64,000 bases of DNA from the NCBI GenBank assembly GCA_002337605.1, contig DDGL01000012.1:62001-126000 (forward strand), read 5' to 3'. Positions 30,792 through 39,145 of the stretch are shown piece after piece (position 1 is the first letter of the stretch; every line of letters starts with the position of its first letter). The notes under the pieces were generated by a model. It saw only the letters and a list, made by a program, of their open reading frames with translations. It had not been told where the DNA came from and ran no database searches. The position numbers and the translations under genes are program-made. The stretch is from Flavobacteriaceae bacterium UBA1903 (GTDB lineage: Bacteria > Bacteroidota > Bacteroidia > Flavobacteriales > Flavobacteriaceae).

Positions 30792-32615
30792 TTAAGCAAA
30801 AGATTGCATTTCTACCAGGCTATGATACACCCCTTGTTTTTTAAGTAGCTCTTCATGCTTCCCTTGTTCTACGATTTCGCCTTTACTTAAAACAACAATA
30901 GTGTCTGCATTTTGTATGGTAGAGAGTCTATGTGCTATCACTACAGAAGTACGGTGTTGCATCATTTTTTCCAGTGCATCCTGTACCAGGCGTTCGCTCT
31001 CGGTATCCAGTGCTGAGGTGGCTTCATCCAGAATCATAATAGGTGGATTCTTTAACACTGCTCTGGCAATACTTAGGCGCTGTTTTTGTCCGCCACTTAA
31101 TTTGTTTCCGCTATCCCCTACATTGGTATTAATGCCGCCAGGGAGGGTTTCTACAAACTCCCATGCATTGGCAATTTTTAAAGCCTCTATAATTTCTGTA
31201 TCAGTAGCTTCGGGTTTTGCTACCAGTAAGTTTCCTTTTACGGTATCGTTAAAAAGAATAGAATCTTGTGTAACCAGGCCTAATAGATCACGCAATGATT
31301 TCTGCGTTATGTCTTTAATATCCTCTCCGTCAATTTTAATAGCGCCTTCGTTTACATCATAAAAGCGGGTGATTAAGTTTGCGATGGTACTTTTTCCACT
31401 TCCGCTTTGACCCACTAGAGCAACGGTGTGGCCTTTCGGAACAGTAAGGTTAAAGTTTTTTAACACATAATCCTCTTCGTATTTAAAAGAGATGTTTTCT
31501 ATTGTAAGTTGCTTAGTAAAATCATTTTTAACTAAAGCATCAGGTTTATCCTGGATGGCGCTTTCAGTTTCTAAAATATCTAAAACCCGCTCTGCAGCTG
31601 CATTCCCTTTTTTTACACTGTAACTTGCTTTACTTATGGCTTTGGCTGGTGTTAAAATTTGATATGCCAATGCCATGTAAACAATAAACATTTCTGCCTT
31701 TAGCGTGCCTTCTACTAAAACCATATGACCTCCATACCAGAGAAGAATTGCAATGGTTACAATTCCTAGAAATTCACTCGTGGGAGAGGCTAGGTTCTGC
31801 CGGTTTAAGAGGGTGTTCGAAAATTTAAAAAGTCGGGAGGTAGACTCCTTAAATTTACTATAGAAAATATTTTCAGCATTAAAGCCTTTAATAATTTTAA
31901 GTCCGCCTAATGTTTCATCTAAAATAGAAAGGAAAAATCCTTGCTCCTGTTGAACACGTTCCGACTGGCTTTTTAAACTTTTTCCAATCCATGAAATTAT
32001 GGCGCCAGAAATAGGAATAAAAATAAACACAAATATGGTGAGCTTTACACTTATTAAAAGCATTGCAATAATTGCAAAAATTATAGTCAGTGGTTCGCGT
32101 ACAATTAACTCCAGTAGTGATAAGAATGAATGCTGAATCTCCAATACATCCGCAGTGATTCTTGAAATAGTATCTCCTTTTCTTTTTTCTGAATAATAAG
32201 AAACAGGCAGGTCTATGGTTTTTTTGTAAAGATCGTTACGAAGATCTTTTAGCACCCCGTTTCTTAGAAATGTAATAAAGAACATTGCTAAATAACCAAA
32301 TAGGTTTTTTAGTAAAAACATAGTAATTACCAGAATTACCATAAACAGCAGTACTACTTCTGGTCCGGCGTCTGCTTTCTGGGTCACAAAAAAGTTTAAG
32401 TACTGTTCTGCATACTCTTTTGCATTACTTAAGCCAGTCCATTCTGGCTTCACACGTAGTTGCTTTGTTTTATCAAACAGAACCGTGAGCATTGGAAATA
32501 GAGAAACCATTGCCAATGTCCCGAACAAAGCGTAAAATATGTTAGAAATTATATTAAGCCAGGCATACGTTTTATAAGGCAGCGCGTAGCGGATTATTTT
32601 TTTAAAGTACTTCAT
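30792..32615 (-). CDS. MsbA/LmrA-like ABC exporter (fused permease and ATPase)
   Basis: 607 residues, a half-transporter that acts as a homodimer. The transmembrane domain (about residues 15-335) has six helices. The ATPase domain (about 360-600) has Walker A (VGQSGSGKS), the signature LSGGQKQR, Walker B (PIMILDEATSALD) and the switch His (IAHRLS). The type exports lipids, drugs or peptides across the inner membrane; lipid A/LPS export is plausible but not proven. Its ATG overlaps the stop of the phosphohexomutase gene by 4 bp (ATGA), showing translational coupling. Confidence 0.92.
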   Translation of the reverse strand: MKYFKKIIRYALPYKTYAWLNIISNIFYALFGTLAMVSLFPMLTVLFDKTKQLRVKPEWTGLSNAKEYAEQYLNFFVTQKADAGPEVVLLFMVILVITMFLLKNLFGYLAMFFITFLRNGVLKDLRNDLYKKTIDLPVSYYSEKRKGDTISRITADVLEIQHSFLSLLELIVREPLTIIFAIIAMLLISVKLTIFVFIFIPISGAIISWIGKSLKSQSERVQQEQGFFLSILDETLGGLKIIKGFNAENIFYSKFKESTSRLFKFSNTLLNRQNLASPTSEFLGIVTIAILLWYGGHMVLVEGTLKAEMFIVYMALAYQILTPAKAISKASYSVKKGNAAAERVLDILETESAIQDKPDALVKNDFTKQLTIENISFKYEEDYVLKNFNLTVPKGHTVALVGQSGSGKSTIANLITRFYDVNEGAIKIDGEDIKDITQKSLRDLLGLVTQDSILFNDTVKGNLLVAKPEATDTEIIEALKIANAWEFVETLPGGINTNVGDSGNKLSGGQKQRLSIARAVLKNPPIMILDEATSALDTESERLVQDALEKMMQHRTSVVIAHRLSTIQNADTIVVLSKGEIVEQGKHEELLKKQGVYHSLVEMQSFA

Positions 32616-34333
32616 GAATCTACAGCCAATTGCTGTTGTATGTTTTTAATTTTTTGCTGAAGGATTTCTTCAGCATTTTCGGTGCCAGGTTTGCTGTGGA
32701 CACTCATGTAAAATTTTATCTTAGGTTCTGTTCCACTGGGTCTTGCAGCTATTTTACTTCCGTCTTCGGTGTAATAAATGAGTACGTTAGACCTTGGAAT
32801 TTCAATTAGTTCTTCTGAATTTGTCGTCAAATCTTTTGAGGTACCTGCGGCATAATCTTTTAAACAGATTACCGGGCTTCCGGAGATTTCATTAAAAGGT
32901 GTTTCCCGTAATTTCTTCATCATGGTCACAATTTCTTCAGCACCTTTTTTTCCTTTCTTAACAATAGAAATTAAGGCTTCCTGATACATCCCGTAAGTGT
33001 CGTATAATTCTGAAAGATATGTGTATAAGGTACCTTTCTCTTCTTTTCGTTGCGCAGCCATTTCGCAGGCCAGTAAGGTAGCAGTTACAGCGTCTTTATC
33101 ACGTACAAAATCGCCTACCATAAAACCAAAACTTTCTTCACCACCACCAATAAACTGAAGCTCAGGAAAGTCTTTTACCATCTTGGCAATCCACTTAAAC
33201 CCAGTAAGTCCTTCTTTGTACTGCACACCAAAATCTTCAGCAATTGCTCGTACCATAGGTGTTGAAACTATCGTAGAAGCCACAAACTGATTGCCATTCA
33301 GTTTTCCTGCATTTTTCCATTGGGTAAGGAGGAAATGGGTCATCAATACCATGGCTTGATTTCCATTAAGGATGGTCATGGTACCTTCATTATTTCGAAC
33401 GGCGATTCCTAAGCGGTCACAATCCGGATCGGTACCAATTACAATATCGGCTCCTGTAGCGTCGGCCAATTGTATTGCCATTTCCAGAGCTTCTGGCTCT
33501 TCGGGGTTTGGGGAAGCTACCGTCGGGAAATCTCCATCGGGTGTGGCTTGTGCTGTTACCACAGAAACATTTTTGTAACCAGCTTGCTCCAAAACCTTCG
33601 GAATCATGGTGATGGAGGTTCCGTGCAAAGAGGTGAAGACTATTTTTAAGTTCTCTTTTGCTTCTGTTGAAGTTTTAAAACTTCCGTTTTTTATAGAAGC
33701 TATGGCAAATGCTTCGTCTACTTCGGAATCTATTAAGGTTATTAAATCTGAATTTCCTTCAAATTGAATAGCACCGTAGGCGAGCGAATTAATTTCAGCA
33801 ATGATCTCCTCGTCTTGTGGGGGTACTAATTGCCCGCCATCTTCCCAGTATACTTTGTAACCGTTGTATTCTGGTGGATTATGGCTTGCCGTGAGTACAA
33901 TCCCGCATTGGCAACCCAAATGTTTTACGGCAAAAGACAGCTCCGGGGTTGGGCGTAAGTCAGAAAACAGAAAAACTTCAATACCATTCGCGGCAAAAAC
34001 TTCTGCCACCACCTGTGCAAGCTCTTTACTATTATGACGGCAATCGTAAGCAATTGCTACTTTGCATTGTTTATCAGGAAACTGTTTCTGAAGATAATTT
34101 GAAATCCCTTGCGTGTTTTTTCCCAGCGTATACTTGTTAATACGGTTATCGCCAACACCCATCACACCTCGCATTCCGCCAGTTCCAAATTCCAAACTCT
34201 TATAAAAACTATCTTCCAGCCCTTCCGGATCGTGGGCAATCATCTCTTTAATCGTTTGTTGGGTAGTGGCATCAAAAGTAAGGGTGAGCCAATTATTTAC
34301 GCGTTCTAATATTTCTGGAGCTACGTATATCAT
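32612..34333 (-). CDS. Phosphohexomutase (phosphoglucomutase/phosphomannomutase)
   Basis: 573 residues, the length of the PgcA-like alpha-phosphoglucomutases. Interconverts glucose-1-phosphate and glucose-6-phosphate (or mannose forms), supplying sugar nucleotides. The phosphoserine loop is TASHNPPEYNGYK. Mg binding is at GTDPDCDRLGIAV, the sugar-binding loop is GGGEESFGFM, and the phosphate-binding loop is RPSGTEPKIKFY near the C-terminus. It is upstream of and coupled to the ABC exporter. A minus-strand -7-like TATTTTTG lies at 34370-34363, before the start. Confidence 0.93.
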   Translation of the reverse strand: MIYVAPEILERVNNWLTLTFDATTQQTIKEMIAHDPEGLEDSFYKSLEFGTGGMRGVMGVGDNRINKYTLGKNTQGISNYLQKQFPDKQCKVAIAYDCRHNSKELAQVVAEVFAANGIEVFLFSDLRPTPELSFAVKHLGCQCGIVLTASHNPPEYNGYKVYWEDGGQLVPPQDEEIIAEINSLAYGAIQFEGNSDLITLIDSEVDEAFAIASIKNGSFKTSTEAKENLKIVFTSLHGTSITMIPKVLEQAGYKNVSVVTAQATPDGDFPTVASPNPEEPEALEMAIQLADATGADIVIGTDPDCDRLGIAVRNNEGTMTILNGNQAMVLMTHFLLTQWKNAGKLNGNQFVASTIVSTPMVRAIAEDFGVQYKEGLTGFKWIAKMVKDFPELQFIGGGEESFGFMVGDFVRDKDAVTATLLACEMAAQRKEEKGTLYTYLSELYDTYGMYQEALISIVKKGKKGAEEIVTMMKKLRETPFNEISGSPVICLKDYAAGTSKDLTTNSEELIEIPRSNVLIYYTEDGSKIAARPSGTEPKIKFYMSVHSKPGTENAEEILQQKIKNIQQQLAVDS

Positions 34334-34647
34334 GAATGTTTTCTCTTGCTTATAAAACGGTGCAAAAATACGGAAATGAATTTTGTTAATTGGTGGATTA
34401 GGGAATTAGTGAGTTGGGTCTTCGATACAATCCCGATTGCTTTCGCATCGGGATCACTCAGCTACCTTATATTCTAAGCTTAAAATGAATGCAAAATCTA
34501 AAGTTCCTTTCTCAAGTGGCTACGAAATTTTAAATAGAATTACCGGTTAATTTCCCACATTTGGGGGAAGGTGGATTTCGGGACACGGTTTTAATAAAAC
34601 GTTCAAGGATTTAACTCAATTCGGAAGGGGACTTTTTGTTCTTAAAA
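34334..34647. other. Gene-free gap upstream of the phosphohexomutase gene
   Basis: The 314 bp hold a dispersed element (34420-34462), a likely -7 motif for the mutase gene (34363-34370) and a small hairpin near 34550-34568 (TTTCCC against GGGGGAA). No open frame or RNA gene is convincing. Confidence 0.5.
34420..34462. repeat. Dispersed element with ends CTTCGATAC / ATCACTCAGC and a perfect hairpin core
   Basis: The ends match those of the element at 36713-36760. The core is a perfect inverted repeat, ATCCCGAT (34430-34437) and ATCGGGAT (34447-34454), with a 9-base loop. It is intergenic. Confidence 0.75.
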
Positions 34648-35598
34648 TTAAACAACATTCCGTTGCTCTTTGATTAGGTAATTCTGAGAATCTTTTTTAT
34701 TCCGAAGTATCAATTCGCCTATAAAACCTGCTAAAAAAAGCTGACTTCCCAAAATCATTGCAGTTAGGGAAATAAAGAATTCAGGGCGTTCGGTTAACAA
34801 TCTTCCTGTTGTATGGATGAATAGTTTGTCAATTCCCAAATACAGCGCAAAACAAAAACCTACAGCCAGCATAATAGCCCCCCAAGCTCCAAACAAGTGC
34901 ATAGGGCGTTTGCCGAAGCGGGATAAAAACCAGATGGTAATTAGATCTAAAAACCCGCGTACAAAGCGTTCTGCACCAAATTTGGTAGTACCATATTTCC
35001 GGGCTTGGTGTTGTACTACTTTTTCACCAATCTTATTAAACCCTGCGTTTTTTGCCAGTACAGGAATGTAGCGGTGCATATCTCCCGTAACTTCAATGGT
35101 TTTTACCACATCTTTTTTGTAGGCTTTGAGTCCGCAATTGAAGTCGTTTAATTGTACGCCAGAGGTCTTACGGGCAGCAAAATTGAACAATTTAGAAGGT
35201 AGGTTCTTCGCTACAACCGAATCAAACCGTTTCTTTTTCCAGCCCGAAACCAGATCGAAACCATCCTGGGTGATCATCTTATAGAGTTCAGGGATTTCCT
35301 CCGGATTGTCTTGCAAATCGGCATCCATTGTAATTACTACATCGCCTTTAGCTACAGAAAAACCTGCGTGCAAGGCTTGTGATTTTCCGAAATTCTTTAA
35401 AAACCGGATGGCTTTTACCTCGGGATGTTGAGAGGCAAGGTGGTCTATCAATTTCCAGGAACCATCGGTACTGCCGTCGTCTATAAAGATGAGTTCATAC
35501 AAAAAACCATTGGATTGCATGGTGTTTGCAATCCAATGGTATAGTTCTGTAAGTGATTCTTCCTCGTTAAGAAGGGGAATGACAATAGATAGGTTCAT
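34648..35598 (-). CDS. Family 2 glycosyltransferase, polyprenol-phosphate sugar type
   Basis: 316 residues. The GT2 fold has IVIPLLNEEESL at the N-terminus, IDDGSTDGSW, and TMDADLQDNPEE, which holds the metal-binding DxD. RKYGTTKFGAERF is a motif typical of DPM1/GtrB/ArnC-like enzymes. Two membrane helices occupy about residues 230-300. Such enzymes transfer a sugar to undecaprenyl phosphate at the inner membrane for envelope glycan or lipid modification. It lies 12 bp downstream of the DUF4199 gene on the same strand, so the two are probably co-transcribed. Confidence 0.9.
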   Translation of the reverse strand: MNLSIVIPLLNEEESLTELYHWIANTMQSNGFLYELIFIDDGSTDGSWKLIDHLASQHPEVKAIRFLKNFGKSQALHAGFSVAKGDVVITMDADLQDNPEEIPELYKMITQDGFDLVSGWKKKRFDSVVAKNLPSKLFNFAARKTSGVQLNDFNCGLKAYKKDVVKTIEVTGDMHRYIPVLAKNAGFNKIGEKVVQHQARKYGTTKFGAERFVRGFLDLITIWFLSRFGKRPMHLFGAWGAIMLAVGFCFALYLGIDKLFIHTTGRLLTERPEFFISLTAMILGSQLFLAGFIGELILRNKKDSQNYLIKEQRNVV

Positions 35599-35610
35599 TC
35601 GGCAAATATA

Positions 35611-36141
35611 CTACATATGTGCGGGTCTGTTCACTTTCATGACCAAACCTGTGATAAGCGAAATAATAAAGCCGAAGAACAGCGTCATTATCATAGACAT
35701 TGCAGAGATAATGAGAGGGCTCATCATGGTTTCAGAAATTCCCATGGCCATATCAATTTGCTCCTGGGTCATATTAGGGTTTTGCTCCAGCATATTATCC
35801 TCAGTAGCAGCAAGCATATTTGCGGCAAAATCAGGCTCAATTATATTTCCGAAAATCAACATATAGATAACACCAAATATGCCGGCAATTAGAGATATTC
35901 CCAATCCCACTTTTAAAGCTTCCCCTAGGCTTAAAAAACCACCATTATCTTTTTTAAAGGTTTTTATTCCTATAATGATACAAATAATCATTGCAATGAA
36001 ACCCAAAGCTCCTTGCCACCAAGGCTGTTCATAGGTGAGATTCATTACATAAACAATAACACTAAGTAGTACCGTAATAAGTCCTAAGACTGCACCATAC
36101 GGTAGCGCAATTTTTTTTACTGAAGCTTTTTGAGTTTCCAT
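35611..36141 (-). CDS. DUF4199 family membrane protein
   Basis: 176 residues from the ATG at 36141 (METQKASVKK). An earlier in-frame ATG at 36246 would translate a repeat-like stretch and is rejected. Four membrane helices are visible: ALPYGAVLGLITVLLSVIVYVM, GFIAMIICIIIGI, VGLGISLIAGIFGVIYMLIFG and IISAMSMIMTLFFGFIISLITGLVM. The family is common in Bacteroidota and its function is unknown. It sits just upstream of the glycosyltransferase, suggesting an envelope role. Confidence 0.85.
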   Translation of the reverse strand: METQKASVKKIALPYGAVLGLITVLLSVIVYVMNLTYEQPWWQGALGFIAMIICIIIGIKTFKKDNGGFLSLGEALKVGLGISLIAGIFGVIYMLIFGNIIEPDFAANMLAATEDNMLEQNPNMTQEQIDMAMGISETMMSPLIISAMSMIMTLFFGFIISLITGLVMKVNRPAHM

Positions 36142-36168
36142 GAGTTTTTTGGTTTTTTTAGTTTTTGT

Positions 36169-36196
36169 CCTGCCAGCTAAACGCGCGACAGGTAGG
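36169..36196. repeat. Short imperfect palindrome upstream of the DUF4199 gene
   Basis: CCTGCC and GACAGG-GTAGG type ends flank AGCTAAACGCGCG, giving a dyad CCTG/CAGG around a GC-rich core. This contrasts with the AT-rich surroundings and resembles a small dispersed element, but no second copy was found in the window. Confidence 0.35.
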
Positions 36197-36299
36197 TTTG
36201 AAATGTTAGTAATCAAAAGTACTGAAATGTTACATACCATCAACAAAAGTGTATTTTTACAGCAAAATTATACGATTCTATAAAATTTTATTTTTTTGT

Positions 36300-36330
36300 A
36301 TTGCTGCATTTGGAAAATTCCTTACATTTG
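36300..36330 (+). promoter_or_regulatory. Promoter of the L31 gene
   Basis: ATTG (36300-36303), a 19-bp spacer and TACATTTG (36323-36330), a perfect -7 element. The predicted start is near 36336, leaving a 28-nt leader before the ATG at 36364. Confidence 0.75.
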
Positions 36331-36363
36331 CACACTCAAAATCGGAGAATTAAAGTTAAGACG

Positions 36364-36651
36364 ATGAAAAAAGATATACATCCAGCAAATTATAGAGTAG
36401 TAGCATTTAAAGACATGTCTAATGACGAAGTGTTTTTAACGAAGTCTACTGCAGACACTAAAGAAACATTAGAAGTTGATGGTGTGGAGTACCCATTGGT
36501 AAAAATGGAAATTTCAAGAACATCTCACCCATTCTATACTGGGAAGTCTAAACTTATTGATACTGCAGGACGTATTGACAAGTTTAAGAACAAGTACGCA
36601 AAATTCAAGAAACCTGCTAAGCAGGAAGAAGAAGCTAAAGATAGCGAGTAA
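36364..36651 (+). CDS. rpmE2: 50S ribosomal protein L31, type B
   Basis: 95 residues from the ATG at 36364 (MKKDIHPANYRVV). In-frame codons upstream lie within the promoter and are not translated. The type B features are clear: no zinc-binding CxxC, the sequence VFLTKSTADTKET, and SHPFYTGKSKLIDTAGRIDKFKNKYAK. The C-terminal tail is Lys/Glu-rich. It is part of the large ribosomal subunit and contributes to the bridge between subunits. It is a single-gene unit with its own promoter and a strong terminator. Confidence 0.96.
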   Translation: MKKDIHPANYRVVAFKDMSNDEVFLTKSTADTKETLEVDGVEYPLVKMEISRTSHPFYTGKSKLIDTAGRIDKFKNKYAKFKKPAKQEEEAKDSE

Positions 36652-36684
36652 GCCAACTCCCTACTTAGTTATATAGTATTAGTG

Positions 36685-36711
36685 AGCCTTCGAGAAATCG
36701 AAGGCTTTTTT
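36685..36711 (+). terminator. Intrinsic terminator of rpmE2
   Basis: AGCCTTCGA (36685-36693) and TCGAAGGCT (36698-36706) form a 9-bp perfect stem with a GAAA loop and a T run. Confidence 0.92.
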
Positions 36712-36712
36712 G

Positions 36713-36760
36713 CTTCGATACTATTTTAACAAGTCAAAAGCTTGTGTAAAATCACTCAGC
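36713..36760. repeat. Second dispersed element with ends CTTCGATAC / ATCACTCAGC
   Basis: The ends are identical to those at 34420-34462. The core sequence differs but is again an inverted repeat: TTTTAACAAG against CTTGTGTAAAA with one bulge. It sits right after the L31 terminator. Confidence 0.75.
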
Positions 36761-36852
36761 AACCTTCGCCTGCGCATATTCTTATAATGAAGTGGTCTAT
36801 TTTCTTTCAGCAAAGCGGTCTTTCTTCTTTGCTCTTTTTTCTCTATTCTGTT

Positions 36853-37848
36853 TCAGGAAATAACATCACTTACCAAATACGAAATCGCTTTTCCCACTTG
36901 CCCTGCAAACAGCTCCCGATTAGGTGCACCTTCACAAATATGAATATAGGTACAGTGTTGTTTTGCTGAAAAATACTGAAGAAACTGCCTGCACTCCTCT
37001 AAACTGAACCCGCTTGGAGTCATCGCACTGCTGCCCATATTGGCAACAGCATCCAGGTCTATTTCTAAGCCGAAGGGTTCATGGGAGCAAAAGTTTCCGG
37101 CTTCCTTAAGTGCTTCGGAAAAAATCTTGTTGTTTTTTACTGAAATATCCTCAAAAAATGAAAATTGAACTTTTGATGAACGTTTTGTCAGGGTATCAAA
37201 AACAGCTTGCGACGTATAATTACGATGTAATCCGAAAATGAAGTACTTATCCAGAAAGTTTTCTTCAGCAGCATAGCTAAAACCATTTCCGCTATGGCGA
37301 TGCTCTAATGCCCGAAAGTCTGTATGAGCGTCGAAATTAATGCAGTTTATTGGAAATTCCAATCCTTTGGAAGCACCTTTTAAATTTCCAAAACTGTTGT
37401 TATGGCCTCCACCTATAATCAATGGGATTTTTCCCTGTGCGATTATTTGTTCAACAACTTGAGCCACCAAATGGTCTACCTGCTTTACCAACTCGCCCAG
37501 TTTTTCAGCATAGTGCGCATCATTAGTATCCAGTATTTCGGCTTGTTGCATTTGTTTCGAGCAATCTATTTCACCCAAAATAAGCATGTTGTCTGCCTTA
37601 CAATACAGTGTCTGCTGGATATTACAAAGCGAGGTCAATGCCGCTTTCCAGGCTTGTGCAGCCCCTGGCTTGCCATAATTGGCGCGTACTCCAATATCTT
37701 CGGGAATACCTAGTAATACATAGTGTTGCGGTTTTTCTTTTAGCTCGTCCAAAGAACTTACGGTATTGGCGACTTGACCAAACTTAAGCTCGCCTTTACG
37801 AATGTTGGTAAGAGCTGTTAAGGTTTCTCTGGTATAAAATTTCAGCAT
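36853..37848 (-). CDS. hutG: Formimidoylglutamase, ureohydrolase fold
   Basis: 331 residues. Hydrolyses N-formimino-L-glutamate to glutamate and formamide, the last step of histidine degradation. The arginase-fold Mn ligands are in GGGHNNSFG, NFDAHTDFR and EIDLDAVANMG. The start codon follows the hutI stop codon directly (TAA then ATG), so the genes are coupled. Assignment to formimidoylglutamase rather than arginase or agmatinase rests on this pairing with hutI. No hutH or hutU is in the window. Confidence 0.88.
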   Translation of the reverse strand: MLKFYTRETLTALTNIRKGELKFGQVANTVSSLDELKEKPQHYVLLGIPEDIGVRANYGKPGAAQAWKAALTSLCNIQQTLYCKADNMLILGEIDCSKQMQQAEILDTNDAHYAEKLGELVKQVDHLVAQVVEQIIAQGKIPLIIGGGHNNSFGNLKGASKGLEFPINCINFDAHTDFRALEHRHSGNGFSYAAEENFLDKYFIFGLHRNYTSQAVFDTLTKRSSKVQFSFFEDISVKNNKIFSEALKEAGNFCSHEPFGLEIDLDAVANMGSSAMTPSGFSLEECRQFLQYFSAKQHCTYIHICEGAPNRELFAGQVGKAISYLVSDVIS

Positions 37849-39087
37849 TTAATCTATTGTTTGTCCGTTGATAATTACGGTTTCAATATTGTTGTTTCCA
37901 AAATCATAGGGTAAAAACCCGTAACTGGGAATTTCCTTTGTAATGAGTACGCTTGCACTTTTTCCTTTGGTAATACTTCCGTGGGTTTCACTCAGCCCCA
38001 TGGCGTAGGCACCATTTATGGTTGCTGCGTTGATGGCCTCTTCGGGTGTGAGCTTCATCTTTATGCAGGCTGTGGAGATCACAAAATTCATATTTCCGCT
38101 TGGTGTGGATCCAGGGTTGTAGTCGGTTGCCAGCGCCAATGGTAGTCCGGCATCCAGCAATCTTCTTCCGGGAGTATAGGGAATACTCAGAAAATACGAG
38201 CAGGAGGGGAGTGCTACAGGCATAGTATCGCTGCCTTGTAACACCGAAATATCTTCTTCGGTAACTATTTCTAAGTGATCTACACTTAGTGCATCGTGTA
38301 CCACGCCGGCCTGTACGCCGCCAATAGCATTAAACTGGTTTACATGTATTTTTGGAGTAAGACCATAGCTATTGCCAGCCGTTAAGATTTTATGGGTGTC
38401 CTCCACAGAAAAATAGCCTTCTTCACAAAAAATATCTATGTAGTCTGCTAAGTTTTCCTGGGCTATTTTTGGCAGCATTTCGGTTATTAATTTGTTGAGG
38501 TATCCGCCTTTATCTCCTTTAAATTCGGTAGGTACGGCGTGGGCTCCTAAAAATGTAGTTTTTACCGTAACGGGATACTTTTCTCCTAACTTCTTAGCGA
38601 CGCGAAGCATTTTCATTTCAGCTTCGGTAGTGAGGCCGTATCCGCTTTTAATTTCAATAGCGCCTGTACCAAGCTGCATGACTTGCTCTAGCCGTTTTGC
38701 CGATTGCTGGTATAAATCTTCTTCTGAAGTGCTTTGTAATTTTTTCGCGCTGTTTAAGATCCCGCCGCCTTTTTCGGCAATTTCCTGGTAGCTTAAACCT
38801 TTAATTCGGTCCACAAACTCTTGTTCCCGGTTCCCTGCGTACACAATATGTGTGTGACTATCGCACCAGGTGGGAAGCACCATTTTTCCTGTACAATCAA
38901 TCGTTTTATCGGCGGAAGTTCCGGCTAGGGTATCCATGGTTCCGAAGTCTTTAATCACTTCATTTTCCAATAATAACCATGCGTTTTTTATGCTTGGAAG
39001 TTCACTCATAGCCTTACCAGCTACTTTTTGCAATCCCGGCTCTCTTATCTGGAGAAGTTCTTTTATGTTCTTTAACAATAATTTCAT
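37849..39087 (-). CDS. hutI: Imidazolonepropionase
   Basis: 412 residues. Hydrolyses 4-imidazolone-5-propanoate to N-formimino-L-glutamate in histidine degradation. It is an amidohydrolase-fold enzyme with metal ligands in DSHTHIVYAGNR. KSGYGLTTEAE, FLGAHAVP, VDHLE and the Asp in ATDYNPGS are all conserved. Length and motif order match bacterial HutI. It is the first gene of the hutI-hutG pair and divergent from the trans-sulfuration gene, with a 58-bp gap. Confidence 0.94.
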   Translation of the reverse strand: MKLLLKNIKELLQIREPGLQKVAGKAMSELPSIKNAWLLLENEVIKDFGTMDTLAGTSADKTIDCTGKMVLPTWCDSHTHIVYAGNREQEFVDRIKGLSYQEIAEKGGGILNSAKKLQSTSEEDLYQQSAKRLEQVMQLGTGAIEIKSGYGLTTEAEMKMLRVAKKLGEKYPVTVKTTFLGAHAVPTEFKGDKGGYLNKLITEMLPKIAQENLADYIDIFCEEGYFSVEDTHKILTAGNSYGLTPKIHVNQFNAIGGVQAGVVHDALSVDHLEIVTEEDISVLQGSDTMPVALPSCSYFLSIPYTPGRRLLDAGLPLALATDYNPGSTPSGNMNFVISTACIKMKLTPEEAINAATINGAYAMGLSETHGSITKGKSASVLITKEIPSYGFLPYDFGNNNIETVIINGQTID

Positions 39088-39145
39088 GGGTTAAAGATAG
39101 CAAACCTGCATAGGAATTAATACCTTAGAGCTTTAAAAATTTAGG

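Noticed and set aside
30901..31362. 153-codon plus-strand frame within the ABC exporter
   Set aside because: It lies opposite the ATPase domain; its Ser/Cys-rich sequence is the complement of the conserved motifs.
36142..36246. N-terminal extension of the DUF4199 protein to an ATG at 36246
   Set aside because: The extra residues come from a palindromic intergenic stretch and precede a natural start with a normal membrane-protein N-terminus.
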